Shown: positions 5,727 to 12,379 of the stretch, in pieces
Layout of the letters: every line of letters begins with the position of its first letter
Position numbering within the stretch: the stretch's first letter is position 1
From: an uncultured bacterium
GTDB lineage: Bacteria > Planctomycetota > Phycisphaerae > Phycisphaerales > SM1A02
Assembly (NCBI GenBank): GCA_903867275.1
Contig: CAIPQY010000472.1
Coordinates: forward strand, 1-13,853
DNA: 13,853 bases
Direction of reading: 5' to 3'
The notes under the pieces: model-generated
The model's database searches: none
Seen by the model: the letters and a program-made list of their open reading frames with translations, nothing else
Told to the model about the DNA's origin: nothing
Made by a program: the position numbers and the translations under genes

Positions 5727-6675
5727 GGCCCGCTCGCGAACGGAAGTCGAAGGGTCGATCGCTTGCCAGGTCGGCCGCGGGCACCAGTGCCTCGCGGATG
5801 GCCGTGGCCAGTTCGGCGATGCCGTGGCGCGTGGTGGCGCTGACGCGATGCTGTGTGCCGGCGGGGTCGGCGCCTGGCAGGTCGCACTGGCTGCGCACGC
5901 GCATGGCGTCGGCCCAGCGATCGATGAACTGCTGCCCGGGCGCCGCGAGTGCCACGCGAAGATCGGCGTGATCGATGGCCGCGTGCGCGGCGGCGATGGC
6001 TTCGCGTTCGATGGCGTCGCCCGTGTCGTGGATGCCCGGCGCATCGAGCACGAGGCAGGTGAGCCCGTGCAGCGCGATGCGCGCCGACACGAAGTCGCGC
6101 GTGGTGCCCGCGATCGGCGAGGCCGCGGCCACCGATCGCCCGGCCAGCGCGTTGAGCAGCGAACTCTTGCCCGCGTTCGGCGGCCCGATGATGGCCACGG
6201 TGGGCGCGTCGATCAGGCGTTGCAGGCGGCGCGAGCGATCGGCGTCGCCGGGCCCCGGTGCACCGTGCGTGCGCCAGCGTTCGGGCTGCGCCAGCAGCAG
6301 GGGAATGGCCAGATCACTGGCGGCGCGTGGCAGCGTGGCCAGCATGCGAAACGCGACGGGATCGGCGCTGGCCGTGCTCCACAGGGCTTCCGATTCTGCA
6401 AAGCGCGCGCCGCGCGCAAGCAGGCGCTCGGTCCACAACTGTCGAAGGCGCGGACCTCCGTGCGGCGTGACCAGCAGGGTGCGTTCATCCACGCGCAGCA
6501 GCAGCGCGTCGTCCAGGCCCGGTACGTGATGCAGCGCCGTGGCCCCGGGCGCGGGAAGGATGCAATCCATCGCGCGTTCAAGCGCCTCGGCATCGCCCGA
6601 AAGCCGCAGCACCGCGATCGCCGACGCACCCACCGGCGTGCACCAGCATGCCTCGATCGCCGCCGCGTGGCTCAC
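5713..6675 (-). CDS. Shortened MnmE/TrmE-like GTPase lacking the C-terminal CxGK motif
   Basis: This is a 320-residue homologue of the tRNA-modification GTPase MnmE (normally about 450). The N-terminus 'CTPVGASAIAVLRLSG' corresponds to the MnmE start 'ATPPGRGGVGILRISG', and 'LVTPHGGPRLRQLW...LLARGARFAES' to its folate-domain HGGP region. The central helical domain is much reduced. G1 is GPPNAGKSS (164-172), G2 is GTTRD (190-194), G3 is DAPG (211-214; MnmE has DTAG), G4 is degenerate (SQCD 262-265 instead of NKxD) and G5 is SA (279-280). The second helical half and the terminal C-x-G-K cysteine are missing, so canonical tRNA wobble-uridine modification with MnmG is doubtful. The GTG start (6675) overlaps the coaX TGA by 4 nt (GTGA), indicating translational coupling. 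It is the last gene of the operon. It could be a lineage-specific paralogue with another role. Confidence 0.8.
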   Translation of the reverse strand: MSHAAAIEACWCTPVGASAIAVLRLSGDAEALERAMDCILPAPGATALHHVPGLDDALLLRVDERTLLVTPHGGPRLRQLWTERLLARGARFAESEALWSTASADPVAFRMLATLPRAASDLAIPLLLAQPERWRTHGAPGPGDADRSRRLQRLIDAPTVAIIGPPNAGKSSLLNALAGRSVAAASPIAGTTRDFVSARIALHGLTCLVLDAPGIHDTGDAIEREAIAAAHAAIDHADLRVALAAPGQQFIDRWADAMRVRSQCDLPGADPAGTQHRVSATTRHGIAELATAIREALVPAADLASDRPFDFRSRAGLTGP

Positions 6676-7472
6676 GCCTGCTCTTCGTCCGCGACCTCGT
6701 CCCGATCCGGGTCCTCGGCGGCGTGCCGCACCGCCACGCTGATGCCAAGCAGCACCAGCTCGGGCACGATGCGATCCACCAGATCGTCGCCGCTGAACAG
6801 CGTCTCTGCGTCGCCACCGGTGGCCACCACCATGGGGAAGGCGCCGTAGTTCTCGGCGTAGCGCTCCACCAGGCGGCGCGTCATGCCGCGAAGGCCTTCG
6901 TACACGCCAAGCAGCATCGCGGCCGCGGTGTTGCGACCGAACGCCTCGGCTGCATCGGGTTGCGCGAAGGCCACGCGCGGCAGCCTGTCGGTGTGCTCGT
7001 GCAGCGACTTCAGCTGCAGCGCGGCGCCCGGCGCGATGGCGCCGCCGTGGAAGGTGCCCTCGCCATCCACGAAGTCCACCGTGATGGCCGTGCCCGCATC
7101 GACCACCACCACGGCCTGCTTCAGCCCGTCGTAGGCGGCCGCGGCGGCAAGCAGTCGGTCTTCACCCACCTTGGCGTCGTCGTCCACGCAGGTGCCGATC
7201 GGAATGGGCAGGTCGCGGCGCACGCGCAGCACCTCGGCGCCCAGCAGGGTGCCAAGTTCGGACTCCAGCGGATTGGCCATGCGATCGTTCACGCTGCAGA
7301 TCACCACGGTGGCGTCGTCGTCGTCCAGCGACTGCCAGTGGCGTTCGATCGCCAGTGCGAGCGCCTTCACGTCGCCGTTCTCGAGGTGGTCCTGCGCTTC
7401 GAGCGTGGTGCCAAGGAAGCGACCGACGGCGGTTCGGCTGTTGCCGACGGAGATGGCCAGCAGTTTCTGCAT
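6672..7472 (-). CDS. coaX: Type III pantothenate kinase
   Basis: CoaX phosphorylates pantothenate with ATP in the first step of coenzyme A synthesis. It belongs to the ASKHA fold and is cytoplasmic. At 266 residues it is a normal length. Motifs are 'GEDR' (103-106, with D105, the probable catalytic base), 'VVDAGTAITVDFV' (D125), 'GGAIAPG' (143-149), 'FGRNTAAAMLLGVYEG' (179-194) and 'VATGGDAE'. Motif 1 reads 'LLAISVGNSRTAVG': the usual Asp of D-x-G-N-T is Ser8. The other catalytic features are intact. Lys or His contacts were not assessed. ATG 7472 is preceded by TAGAAT at 7-nt spacing, an internal promoter candidate, and no Shine-Dalgarno sequence. It is the fourth gene of the minus-strand operon, 21 bp after dat and overlapping the MnmE-like gene by 4 nt. 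Confidence 0.92.
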   Translation of the reverse strand: MQKLLAISVGNSRTAVGRFLGTTLEAQDHLENGDVKALALAIERHWQSLDDDDATVVICSVNDRMANPLESELGTLLGAEVLRVRRDLPIPIGTCVDDDAKVGEDRLLAAAAAYDGLKQAVVVVDAGTAITVDFVDGEGTFHGGAIAPGAALQLKSLHEHTDRLPRVAFAQPDAAEAFGRNTAAAMLLGVYEGLRGMTRRLVERYAENYGAFPMVVATGGDAETLFSGDDLVDRIVPELVLLGISVAVRHAAEDPDRDEVADEEQA

Positions 7473-7479
7473 GGCCGCG

Positions 7480-7485
7480 ATTCTA
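7480..7485 (-). promoter_or_regulatory. Candidate -10 hexamer (TAGAAT) in front of coaX
   Basis: On the minus strand TAGAAT (5 of 6 bases of TATAAT) is followed by exactly 7 nt and the coaX ATG. It lies in the 21-bp gap between dat and coaX. This is the best-matching of the leaderless-type hexamers in the window and suggests coaX can be transcribed independently of the upstream genes. Confidence 0.5.
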
Positions 7486-7493
7486 GGGGCGGG

Positions 7494-8360
7494 TCAGCGA
7501 GCCTTGGTGGCGGCGATCTGCGCGCGCAGATCCTCGCGCATGCGGTCGAGCAGGCGACAGGCCACGGGCCCCGGCGCGCCGTCGCCGAACGGCGTGTCAT
7601 CGATCCGGGTGACGCTGGCCACAATGCGCCGGCTGCTGGCCACCAGCACCTCGTCGGCGGCGCGCAGTTCGGCCTGTTGCACGCGACGCTCCTGCACCTG
7701 CAGGCCCAGTGCACGCGCGGCCTGCAGCGCGGCTTCGCGCACGGTGCCGTGCAGGATGGACGGGTCGTCGTCGATCGGCGGCGTGGCCAGCACGCCGTTC
7801 TTCACGATCAGGATGTTCGAGCTGCTGCCCTCGCTCAGCACGCCGTCGCGCACCAGCACGGCTTCCTCGGCCTGCTGCGATGCGGCTTCCAGCATGGGCA
7901 GCACCGCGCCCATCAGGCTGATGCTCTTGATCTCGCAGCGTTGCCATCGCTGGTCGGGCTGCACGCTGACCGCGATGGTGCCGGGCGTGCGAAGCGAATC
8001 CAGGTCGCCGCAGGGCACGGCGTAGGCGAAGCTGGTTGGCTGCAGGCCCGTGGGCGGCAGGTGACTGCGCATCGGTGGCGCGCCGCGCGTGATCTGCAGA
8101 TACACCGCTGCGTCGCGCAAGCCTTCGGCCTGCAGCACCGCATGCATGGCGCGTTCGGCATCGGCGGCGGTGAAGCCCTCGATGCGCGTGAGGCGCAGGC
8201 TGCGTTCCAGTCGACGCATGTGTGCGGTCATGCACATGCCCACGCCGTCGAAGAAGCGCACCAGCTCGTAGATGCCGTCGCCGAACAGGAAGCCCCGGTC
8301 AAAGGGACTGATGTGCGCCTGTTCCAGCGGCACCACGCGATCGTTCAGCCATACCTGCAT
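7494..8360 (-). CDS. dat: D-amino acid aminotransferase (class IV, PLP)
   Basis: This is a fold-type IV PLP aminotransferase of 288 residues from ATG 8360. It interconverts D-amino acids and 2-oxo acids (D-Ala + 2-oxoglutarate to pyruvate + D-Glu in the classical enzyme). The N-terminus 'MQVWLNDRVVPLEQAHISPFDRGFLFGDGIYE' in part, 'YLQITRG', 'RWQRCEIKSISLMG' and 'LSEGSSSN' match the family. Counting from ATG 8360, Y31, R98, H100, K145 (PLP lysine) and E177 fall at the same numbers as the active-site residues of the Bacillus sp. YM-1 D-amino acid aminotransferase. This favours DAAT over branched-chain aminotransferase and supports this start over GTG 8369, which directly abuts the btpA-like stop. 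No Shine-Dalgarno sequence is seen. It could supply D-Glu or D-Ala for peptidoglycan, or degrade them. Confidence 0.88.
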   Translation of the reverse strand: MQVWLNDRVVPLEQAHISPFDRGFLFGDGIYELVRFFDGVGMCMTAHMRRLERSLRLTRIEGFTAADAERAMHAVLQAEGLRDAAVYLQITRGAPPMRSHLPPTGLQPTSFAYAVPCGDLDSLRTPGTIAVSVQPDQRWQRCEIKSISLMGAVLPMLEAASQQAEEAVLVRDGVLSEGSSSNILIVKNGVLATPPIDDDPSILHGTVREAALQAARALGLQVQERRVQQAELRAADEVLVASSRRIVASVTRIDDTPFGDGAPGPVACRLLDRMREDLRAQIAATKAR

Positions 8361-8369
8361 CGTGTGCAC

Positions 8370-9161
8370 TCAGCGGGCCTTGCGGGCGGCCTTCACGAAC
8401 GCGCGCGCCGCGGCGGCATCGAGCGGCTTGTCCCAGCGACCACCGCGCTTGATGGAGCTGCCCACGATGATCGCGTCGGCGTGCTCGAGCAGGTGTGGTG
8501 CGCTTTCGGCGGTGGCGCCCGAACCCACGATCACGGGCAAGGCGGTGGCTTCGCGCACCTCGCGCAGGTCACCCATGTCCACTGGCTCGCCGGTGGCGCT
8601 GCCAGTGACGATCACCGCGTCGGCGCCCATGAATTCGGCGGTCTTCACATGTTCGTGCAGGTCGAGGTCGCGCGTGATGGCGTGGCTCGAGTGCTTCTTC
8701 ATCACGTCGGCGGCCACCAGCACGCGCTCGGCGCCGATGGCGCGGCGGAAGCGCAGCAGCGGGCCCGCATCGGCCTCCTCCATCAGGCCCTCGTCGGCCA
8801 CGGAGGCAAGGTGAAAGCCTTCGGCACGGATGAACGCGCCGCCGCAGGCATTGGCCACGGCGATGGCCGCGCGGTTGGCGCCGGCCAGGATCTGCACGCC
8901 CACCGGAATGCGCACCGCCGCGCGCACGCACAGCATGCACGCGCTCATGGCGGCGATGATCTCGGGGCCCACCTCGCGGCGCAGGTAGGGCAGGTCGTGC
9001 ATGTTCTCCACCAGCACGGCGTCGAAGCCGGCGGCCTCAAGCGCCTTGGCTTCGGTGGCGGCGGCCTTGGCGATCTGCTCCACGCGCAGCGAGGCGCGCG
9101 GCGAGCCGGGCAGGGCGGCCAGATGCACCATGCCGATGAGGGGTCCGGGGAAGGTTGGCAT
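8370..9161 (-). CDS. BtpA/SgcQ family TIM-barrel protein
   Basis: This is a 263-residue protein with the family signature 'PLIGMVHLAALPGSP' at the N-terminus, then 'GFDAVLVENMHDLPY', 'IPVGVQILAGANRAAIAVA', 'GAFIRAEGFHLASVADEGL', 'RVLVAADVMKKHSSH' and, near the end, 'GADAVIVTGSATGEPVD' and 'PVIVGSGATAES' with a phosphate-binding-type glycine strand ('DAIIVGSSIKRGG'). The fold is a (beta/alpha)8 barrel. BtpA was named for a cyanobacterial photosystem I assembly factor, and SgcQ belongs to a sugar gene cluster. Neither role can be transferred here, so the function is unknown and no gene symbol is assigned. The ATG follows the channel gene stop by 3 bp, and its own stop abuts dat, so it is clearly co-transcribed. 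Confidence 0.88.
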   Translation of the reverse strand: MPTFPGPLIGMVHLAALPGSPRASLRVEQIAKAAATEAKALEAAGFDAVLVENMHDLPYLRREVGPEIIAAMSACMLCVRAAVRIPVGVQILAGANRAAIAVANACGGAFIRAEGFHLASVADEGLMEEADAGPLLRFRRAIGAERVLVAADVMKKHSSHAITRDLDLHEHVKTAEFMGADAVIVTGSATGEPVDMGDLREVREATALPVIVGSGATAESAPHLLEHADAIIVGSSIKRGGRWDKPLDAAAARAFVKAARKAR

Positions 9162-9164
9162 GGG

Positions 9165-10346
9165 TCAGTTGGTTCCTACGTAGGTGCGTCGGTACTGCTG
9201 CCAGGAGGGACTTTCCGAGATGCGCAGCAGCCAGTAGTTCAGTGGTTCGCGGATGCTGAGTGGCAGTTTGGGTGACATGCTCAGGCACACGTATTCCACC
9301 ACCAATGGCTCGGGCAGCACCGCGAGCTCGTTCTTGAAGCTGTCGCGAATGATGTAGTTGAGCGCGCCGGTGTCACCGAGCACCGCATCCACCTGCTCGG
9401 TGGCAAGGGCGGTCAGCGCATCCTTGAGGGTGGGGAAGGTGCGCACCTTGAGTCCCTGCGCTTCGGCATCCATCGCGCCGGCCGAGTCCGCCACGGCCGC
9501 GCAACGCACCTTGGGCAGTTCCGCAAGGTTCTGCAGCATGGGGCGGAAGCGGTTCACGGTGAGCTCGCTGGAGATCACGCCGGCCAGCACCGACATCAGC
9601 GCGAAGGCCAGCAGCATCCACGTGCCCGCGATGACGCGGCCGAACACGGTGATGGGCACGCGATCGCCGTAGCCCACCGTGGTCATGGTGGTCACGCTCC
9701 ACCACACGCTTTCGCCGAGACCTTTCCACCAGGTGCCGCCGAAGTGCTGGGAGTTGTTGCGGCGCTCGATCAGGGTCATCAGCAGGGCGATGAGGAACAT
9801 GAAGGCCAGCACGCCCAGGAAGAGTCTGGGCAGCTGGGACGCACGCACCTGATGCCACATGCCCGTGAGCGAGGGCGATCGGTCGATGCGCACGGCGGCG
9901 CTGGTGCCGCTCTGCTCGAAGGCGTGGGTGAAGTCCACGTACGTCTCGCGATCGGGGGTTGGATCCACACCCACGGCGATCAGGTCGATCTCGCTGTTGG
10001 ACAGCGCCGACATGGCCGACGCCATGCTGGGGAAATCCACCAGGTCGTAGTGCATGTCAAGGCGCTGCGCGATCTCGCGGAACAGCGTCACGGCGATGCC
10101 GACCCATTCCTGCGAGCCAACCTTCATCGCGTAGGGCGGCAACTCGAACACGCCCACACGCAGGCGCGGTGCATTCGGTGGAAGCGTGGGTGCCGGTCGC
10201 GTGCGGCCCGGAACGATGCGGGTGTCGCTGACGGGCGTCGATGTCGCGCTTGGTCCGTATGACAGGCTGGTGTCCGAGGTCTGCGCAACGGGCGCGCAGG
10301 ACATGACCAGCGTGGTGAGCAGCAGACAGGAGAGCAGGCGAAACAT
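9165..10346 (-). CDS. GluR0-like ligand-gated potassium channel (lipoprotein-type N-terminus)
   Basis: This is a 393-residue protein in the order signal, S1, TM1, pore, TM2, S2, the layout of prokaryotic ionotropic glutamate receptors. Residues 1-17 are a lipoprotein signal with lipobox VMSC (C17), then a Ser/Thr/Pro-rich linker to about 60. S1 is about 61-155 ('LRVGVFELPPYAM', 'EIDLIAVGVDPTPDRETYVDFT'). TM1 is about 172-193. The pore loop has the potassium filter TTVGYGD (222-228). TM2 is about 232-258. S2 is about 268-390, with D325 in 'VDAVLGDTGALNY' at the position that binds the ligand amino group. As in GluR0 there is no third transmembrane segment. The ligand-binding lobes lie outside the cytoplasmic membrane, and the ligand is probably an amino acid but unproven. 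It is the first gene of the five-gene operon, with TATCCT 6 nt before its ATG. Confidence 0.88.
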   Translation of the reverse strand: MFRLLSCLLLTTLVMSCAPVAQTSDTSLSYGPSATSTPVSDTRIVPGRTRPAPTLPPNAPRLRVGVFELPPYAMKVGSQEWVGIAVTLFREIAQRLDMHYDLVDFPSMASAMSALSNSEIDLIAVGVDPTPDRETYVDFTHAFEQSGTSAAVRIDRSPSLTGMWHQVRASQLPRLFLGVLAFMFLIALLMTLIERRNNSQHFGGTWWKGLGESVWWSVTTMTTVGYGDRVPITVFGRVIAGTWMLLAFALMSVLAGVISSELTVNRFRPMLQNLAELPKVRCAAVADSAGAMDAEAQGLKVRTFPTLKDALTALATEQVDAVLGDTGALNYIIRDSFKNELAVLPEPLVVEYVCLSMSPKLPLSIREPLNYWLLRISESPSWQQYRRTYVGTN

Positions 10347-10352
10347 GCGCGA

Positions 10353-10358
10353 AGGATA
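10353..10358 (-). promoter_or_regulatory. Candidate -10 hexamer (TATCCT) for the channel operon
   Basis: On the minus strand TATCCT ends 6 nt before the ATG of the channel gene at 10346, again leaving essentially no leader and no Shine-Dalgarno sequence. It lies in a 52-bp divergent region shared with the SDR gene. Confidence 0.45.
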
Positions 10359-10385
10359 GAAGCATCGCTCGCGCCGCGTGTGTGC

Positions 10386-10391
10386 TAGCGT
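10386..10391 (+). promoter_or_regulatory. Candidate extended -10 (TGC-TAGCGT) for the SDR gene
   Basis: TAGCGT preceded by TGC (an extended -10 arrangement) ends exactly 7 nt before the SDR ATG at 10399. No -35 match is evident and there is no Shine-Dalgarno sequence. It is back to back with the channel-operon hexamer, 27 bp away. Confidence 0.45.
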
Positions 10392-10398
10392 GCACCGC

Positions 10399-11250
10399 AT
10401 GGCAGTCGGCAATCTCCAAGGCAAGGTGGCCGTGATCACCGGCGGCAGCAGCGGCATCGGTGCGGCCACCGCGCGCGCGCTGGCGGCGGAAGGCATGGAT
10501 CTGGTGCTGGCCGCGCGCCGGGCGGATCGATTGACCGCCGTTGCGCAATCCATCCGCGCCATGGGTCGCCGCGTGGAGACCGTGGAGATCGACGTGGCCG
10601 CGCCCAACGCGAGCAACGCGCTGCTGGACGCCGCCGAGCGCGCCTTCGGTCGCTTCGATGTGGTGTTCGCCAACGCCGGCTACGGCATGGAGCGCGCGCA
10701 TCACGACACGCCCGAGTCCGACCTGCGCCACATGTTCGAGGTGAACTTCTTCGCCAGCACCGACCTGATCACGCAGGCCGCCAAGCGGCTGATCGCCGCC
10801 GATCGCAAGGGCCACCTGCTGATGTGCAGCAGTTGTCTGGCCAAGTTCACGCTGCCCTACTACGGCGCCTATGCCGCCACCAAGGCCGCACAGGGCATGA
10901 TGTGCCGCGCGATGCGCTTCGAGCTGGAACCACACGGCATCGAGGTGAGCAGCGTGCACCCGGTGACCACGGTGACGGAATTCTTCGAGCAGTCGGCGGC
11001 GCGCAGCGGGCTGCATGCGAGCGACCGAAAGGTGCCCGATCACGCGCCCAAGTTCTTCGTGCAGCCACCCGAGCGCGTGGCGAAGGCCATCGTGCGTTGC
11101 CTGCATCGGCCGCGCAGCGAGGTGTGGACCAGTCTGGCGGTGCGGTTGGCCGCTGGCTTCATCACCGCGTTCCCCGGCTTGTTCGACGGCGCGTGCCGCC
11201 GGGAGGCTGCCCGCAGCCGCATGGCGCATCAGCGCGCCAAGGGCCACTGA
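10399..11250 (+). CDS. Classical short-chain dehydrogenase/reductase (SDR)
   Basis: This is a 283-residue NAD(P)-dependent oxidoreductase. The cofactor motif T-G-G-S-S-G-I-G is at 14-21, structural 'NAG' at 92-94, and the catalytic Ser in 'CSSC' (144/145). The YxxxK pair is Y158/K162 in 'YGAYAATKAA'. Arg40/Arg41 after the second strand ('LAARRADRL') suggest NADP(H) preference. The segment after the active site ('SSVHPVTTVTEFFEQS') follows the family pattern. The C-terminal stretch 'LAVRLAAGFITAFPGLFDGA' is hydrophobic and may form a membrane-contacting helix, as in several SDRs acting on lipids. The substrate cannot be told from sequence. It is transcribed divergently from the channel operon and ends 84 bp before gap, which has its own promoter. 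Confidence 0.9.
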   Translation: MAVGNLQGKVAVITGGSSGIGAATARALAAEGMDLVLAARRADRLTAVAQSIRAMGRRVETVEIDVAAPNASNALLDAAERAFGRFDVVFANAGYGMERAHHDTPESDLRHMFEVNFFASTDLITQAAKRLIAADRKGHLLMCSSCLAKFTLPYYGAYAATKAAQGMMCRAMRFELEPHGIEVSSVHPVTTVTEFFEQSAARSGLHASDRKVPDHAPKFFVQPPERVAKAIVRCLHRPRSEVWTSLAVRLAAGFITAFPGLFDGACRREAARSRMAHQRAKGH

Positions 11251-11279
11251 AACCACCCGCGCGGGCACTTTCCGCCCGG

Positions 11280-11327
11280 TTGAGGGTTGGGCCGCGCCGC
11301 CCTATCGTTGCCGCTCTTCTCAAGGAG
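11280..11327 (+). promoter_or_regulatory. gap promoter and Shine-Dalgarno
   Basis: TTGAGG (11280-11285), a 17-nt spacer and TATCGT (11303-11308) form a plausible sigma-70-type promoter. AAGGAG (11322-11327) lies 7 nt before the gap ATG. Unlike most genes in the window, gap therefore has a leader of roughly 20 nt and a strong ribosome binding site, as expected for a highly expressed gene. Confidence 0.65.
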
Positions 11328-11334
11328 AACTCTC

Positions 11335-12357
11335 ATGCCCATTCGCATCGGCATCAATGGTTTCGGTCGCATCGGTCGCCTCGTGTATCGCGCCGCCGCG
11401 CAGCGCGGCAACTTCCAGATCGTGGGCGTGAACGATCTGGTGCCCGCGGACAACCTGGCGTACCTGCTGCAGCACGACTCCAGCCACGGCCGATTCGCGC
11501 TGCCGGTGAAGGCCGGTGGCGACGGTTTCACCGCGGGCTCGCAGACCACCCGCACCATGAGCGAGAAGGAACCCGGCAAGCTGCCGTGGAAGGAACTGGG
11601 CTGCGACTACGTGCTGGAGAGCACGGGCCGCTTCACCGAGTTCGACGGTGCGAAGCAGCACCTCGATGGCGGCGCCAAGCGCGTGCTGATCAGCGCGCCC
11701 ACCAAGAGCGACGCCGAGGTGCCCACGCTGGTGTACAAGGTGAACCACGACAAGTACGACGCGGCGCGGCACACCATCGTGAGCAACGCCAGCTGCACCA
11801 CCAACTGCCTGGCGCCGGTGGTGAAGGTGATCCTGGACAACTTCGGCCTGGAAGAGGGCCTGATGACCACGGTGCACGCGGTGACCGCCACGCAGCCCAC
11901 GCAGGACGGCCCCAGCAAGAAGGATTGGCGCGGCGGTCGCAACGCGTATCAGAACATCATTCCCGCAAGCACCGGCGCGGCGAAGGCCGTGGCGCTGTGC
12001 CTGCCGGCGGTGAAGGGCAAGCTGACGGGCATGAGCTTCCGCGTGCCGGTGGCCAATGTCAGCTGCGTCGATCTCACCTTCCGCACCACCAAGGCCACCA
12101 GCCTGGATCAGATCCACGCGGCCATGAAGGCGGCGGCCGAGGGCCCCATGCAGGGCGTGCTTGGCTACACCGAGGACGAGGTGGTGAGCAGCGACTTCAT
12201 GAGCGATCCGCGCAGCAGCATCTATGACGCCAAGGCGTGCATCCAGCTGAACGACCGCTTCTTCAAGGTGGTGAGCTGGTACGACAACGAGTTCGGCTAC
12301 GCCAACCGTTGCGTGGACATGCTGGCGATGATGGCCGAGAAGGACGGGGTGCGCTGA
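11335..12357 (+). CDS. gap: Glyceraldehyde-3-phosphate dehydrogenase, type I
   Basis: GAPDH oxidises and phosphorylates glyceraldehyde 3-phosphate to 1,3-bisphosphoglycerate with NAD+, in central glycolysis in the cytoplasm. The length of 340 residues is normal. 'IGINGFGRIGR' opens the NAD-binding domain. D34 in 'GVNDL' is the usual determinant of NAD specificity. The catalytic cysteine is C154 in 'SNASCTTNC' with H181 in 'TTVHAVTATQ', followed by 'DWRGGRNAYQNIIPASTGAA' and the C-terminal 'SWYDNEFGYANR'. The active site is intact. The Alx/TerC gene starts 22 bp downstream without an intervening terminator, so the two are probably co-transcribed. Confidence 0.97.
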   Translation: MPIRIGINGFGRIGRLVYRAAAQRGNFQIVGVNDLVPADNLAYLLQHDSSHGRFALPVKAGGDGFTAGSQTTRTMSEKEPGKLPWKELGCDYVLESTGRFTEFDGAKQHLDGGAKRVLISAPTKSDAEVPTLVYKVNHDKYDAARHTIVSNASCTTNCLAPVVKVILDNFGLEEGLMTTVHAVTATQPTQDGPSKKDWRGGRNAYQNIIPASTGAAKAVALCLPAVKGKLTGMSFRVPVANVSCVDLTFRTTKATSLDQIHAAMKAAAEGPMQGVLGYTEDEVVSSDFMSDPRSSIYDAKACIQLNDRFFKVVSWYDNEFGYANRCVDMLAMMAEKDGVR

Positions 12358-12379
12358 GCCCGCGGGCCCGGTGCAAGAC

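Noticed and set aside
6648..9275. An 875-codon plus-strand open frame antisense to coaX, dat and the btpA-like gene
   Set aside because: It is His/Ala/Gly/Arg-rich, crosses three real genes and their boundaries, and matches no family. It is a shadow of the strong GC3 codon bias on the opposite strand.
11256..11278. GC-rich palindrome (CCCGCGCGGG) and small hairpin between the SDR gene and gap as a terminator
   Set aside because: The stems are only 5 bp, there is no U-run after them, and they run into the gap promoter. This is weak evidence.
12358..12379. Manganese (yybP-ykoY) or pH-responsive riboswitch before the Alx/TerC gene
   Set aside because: There is no space for one in the 22-bp gap after gap.
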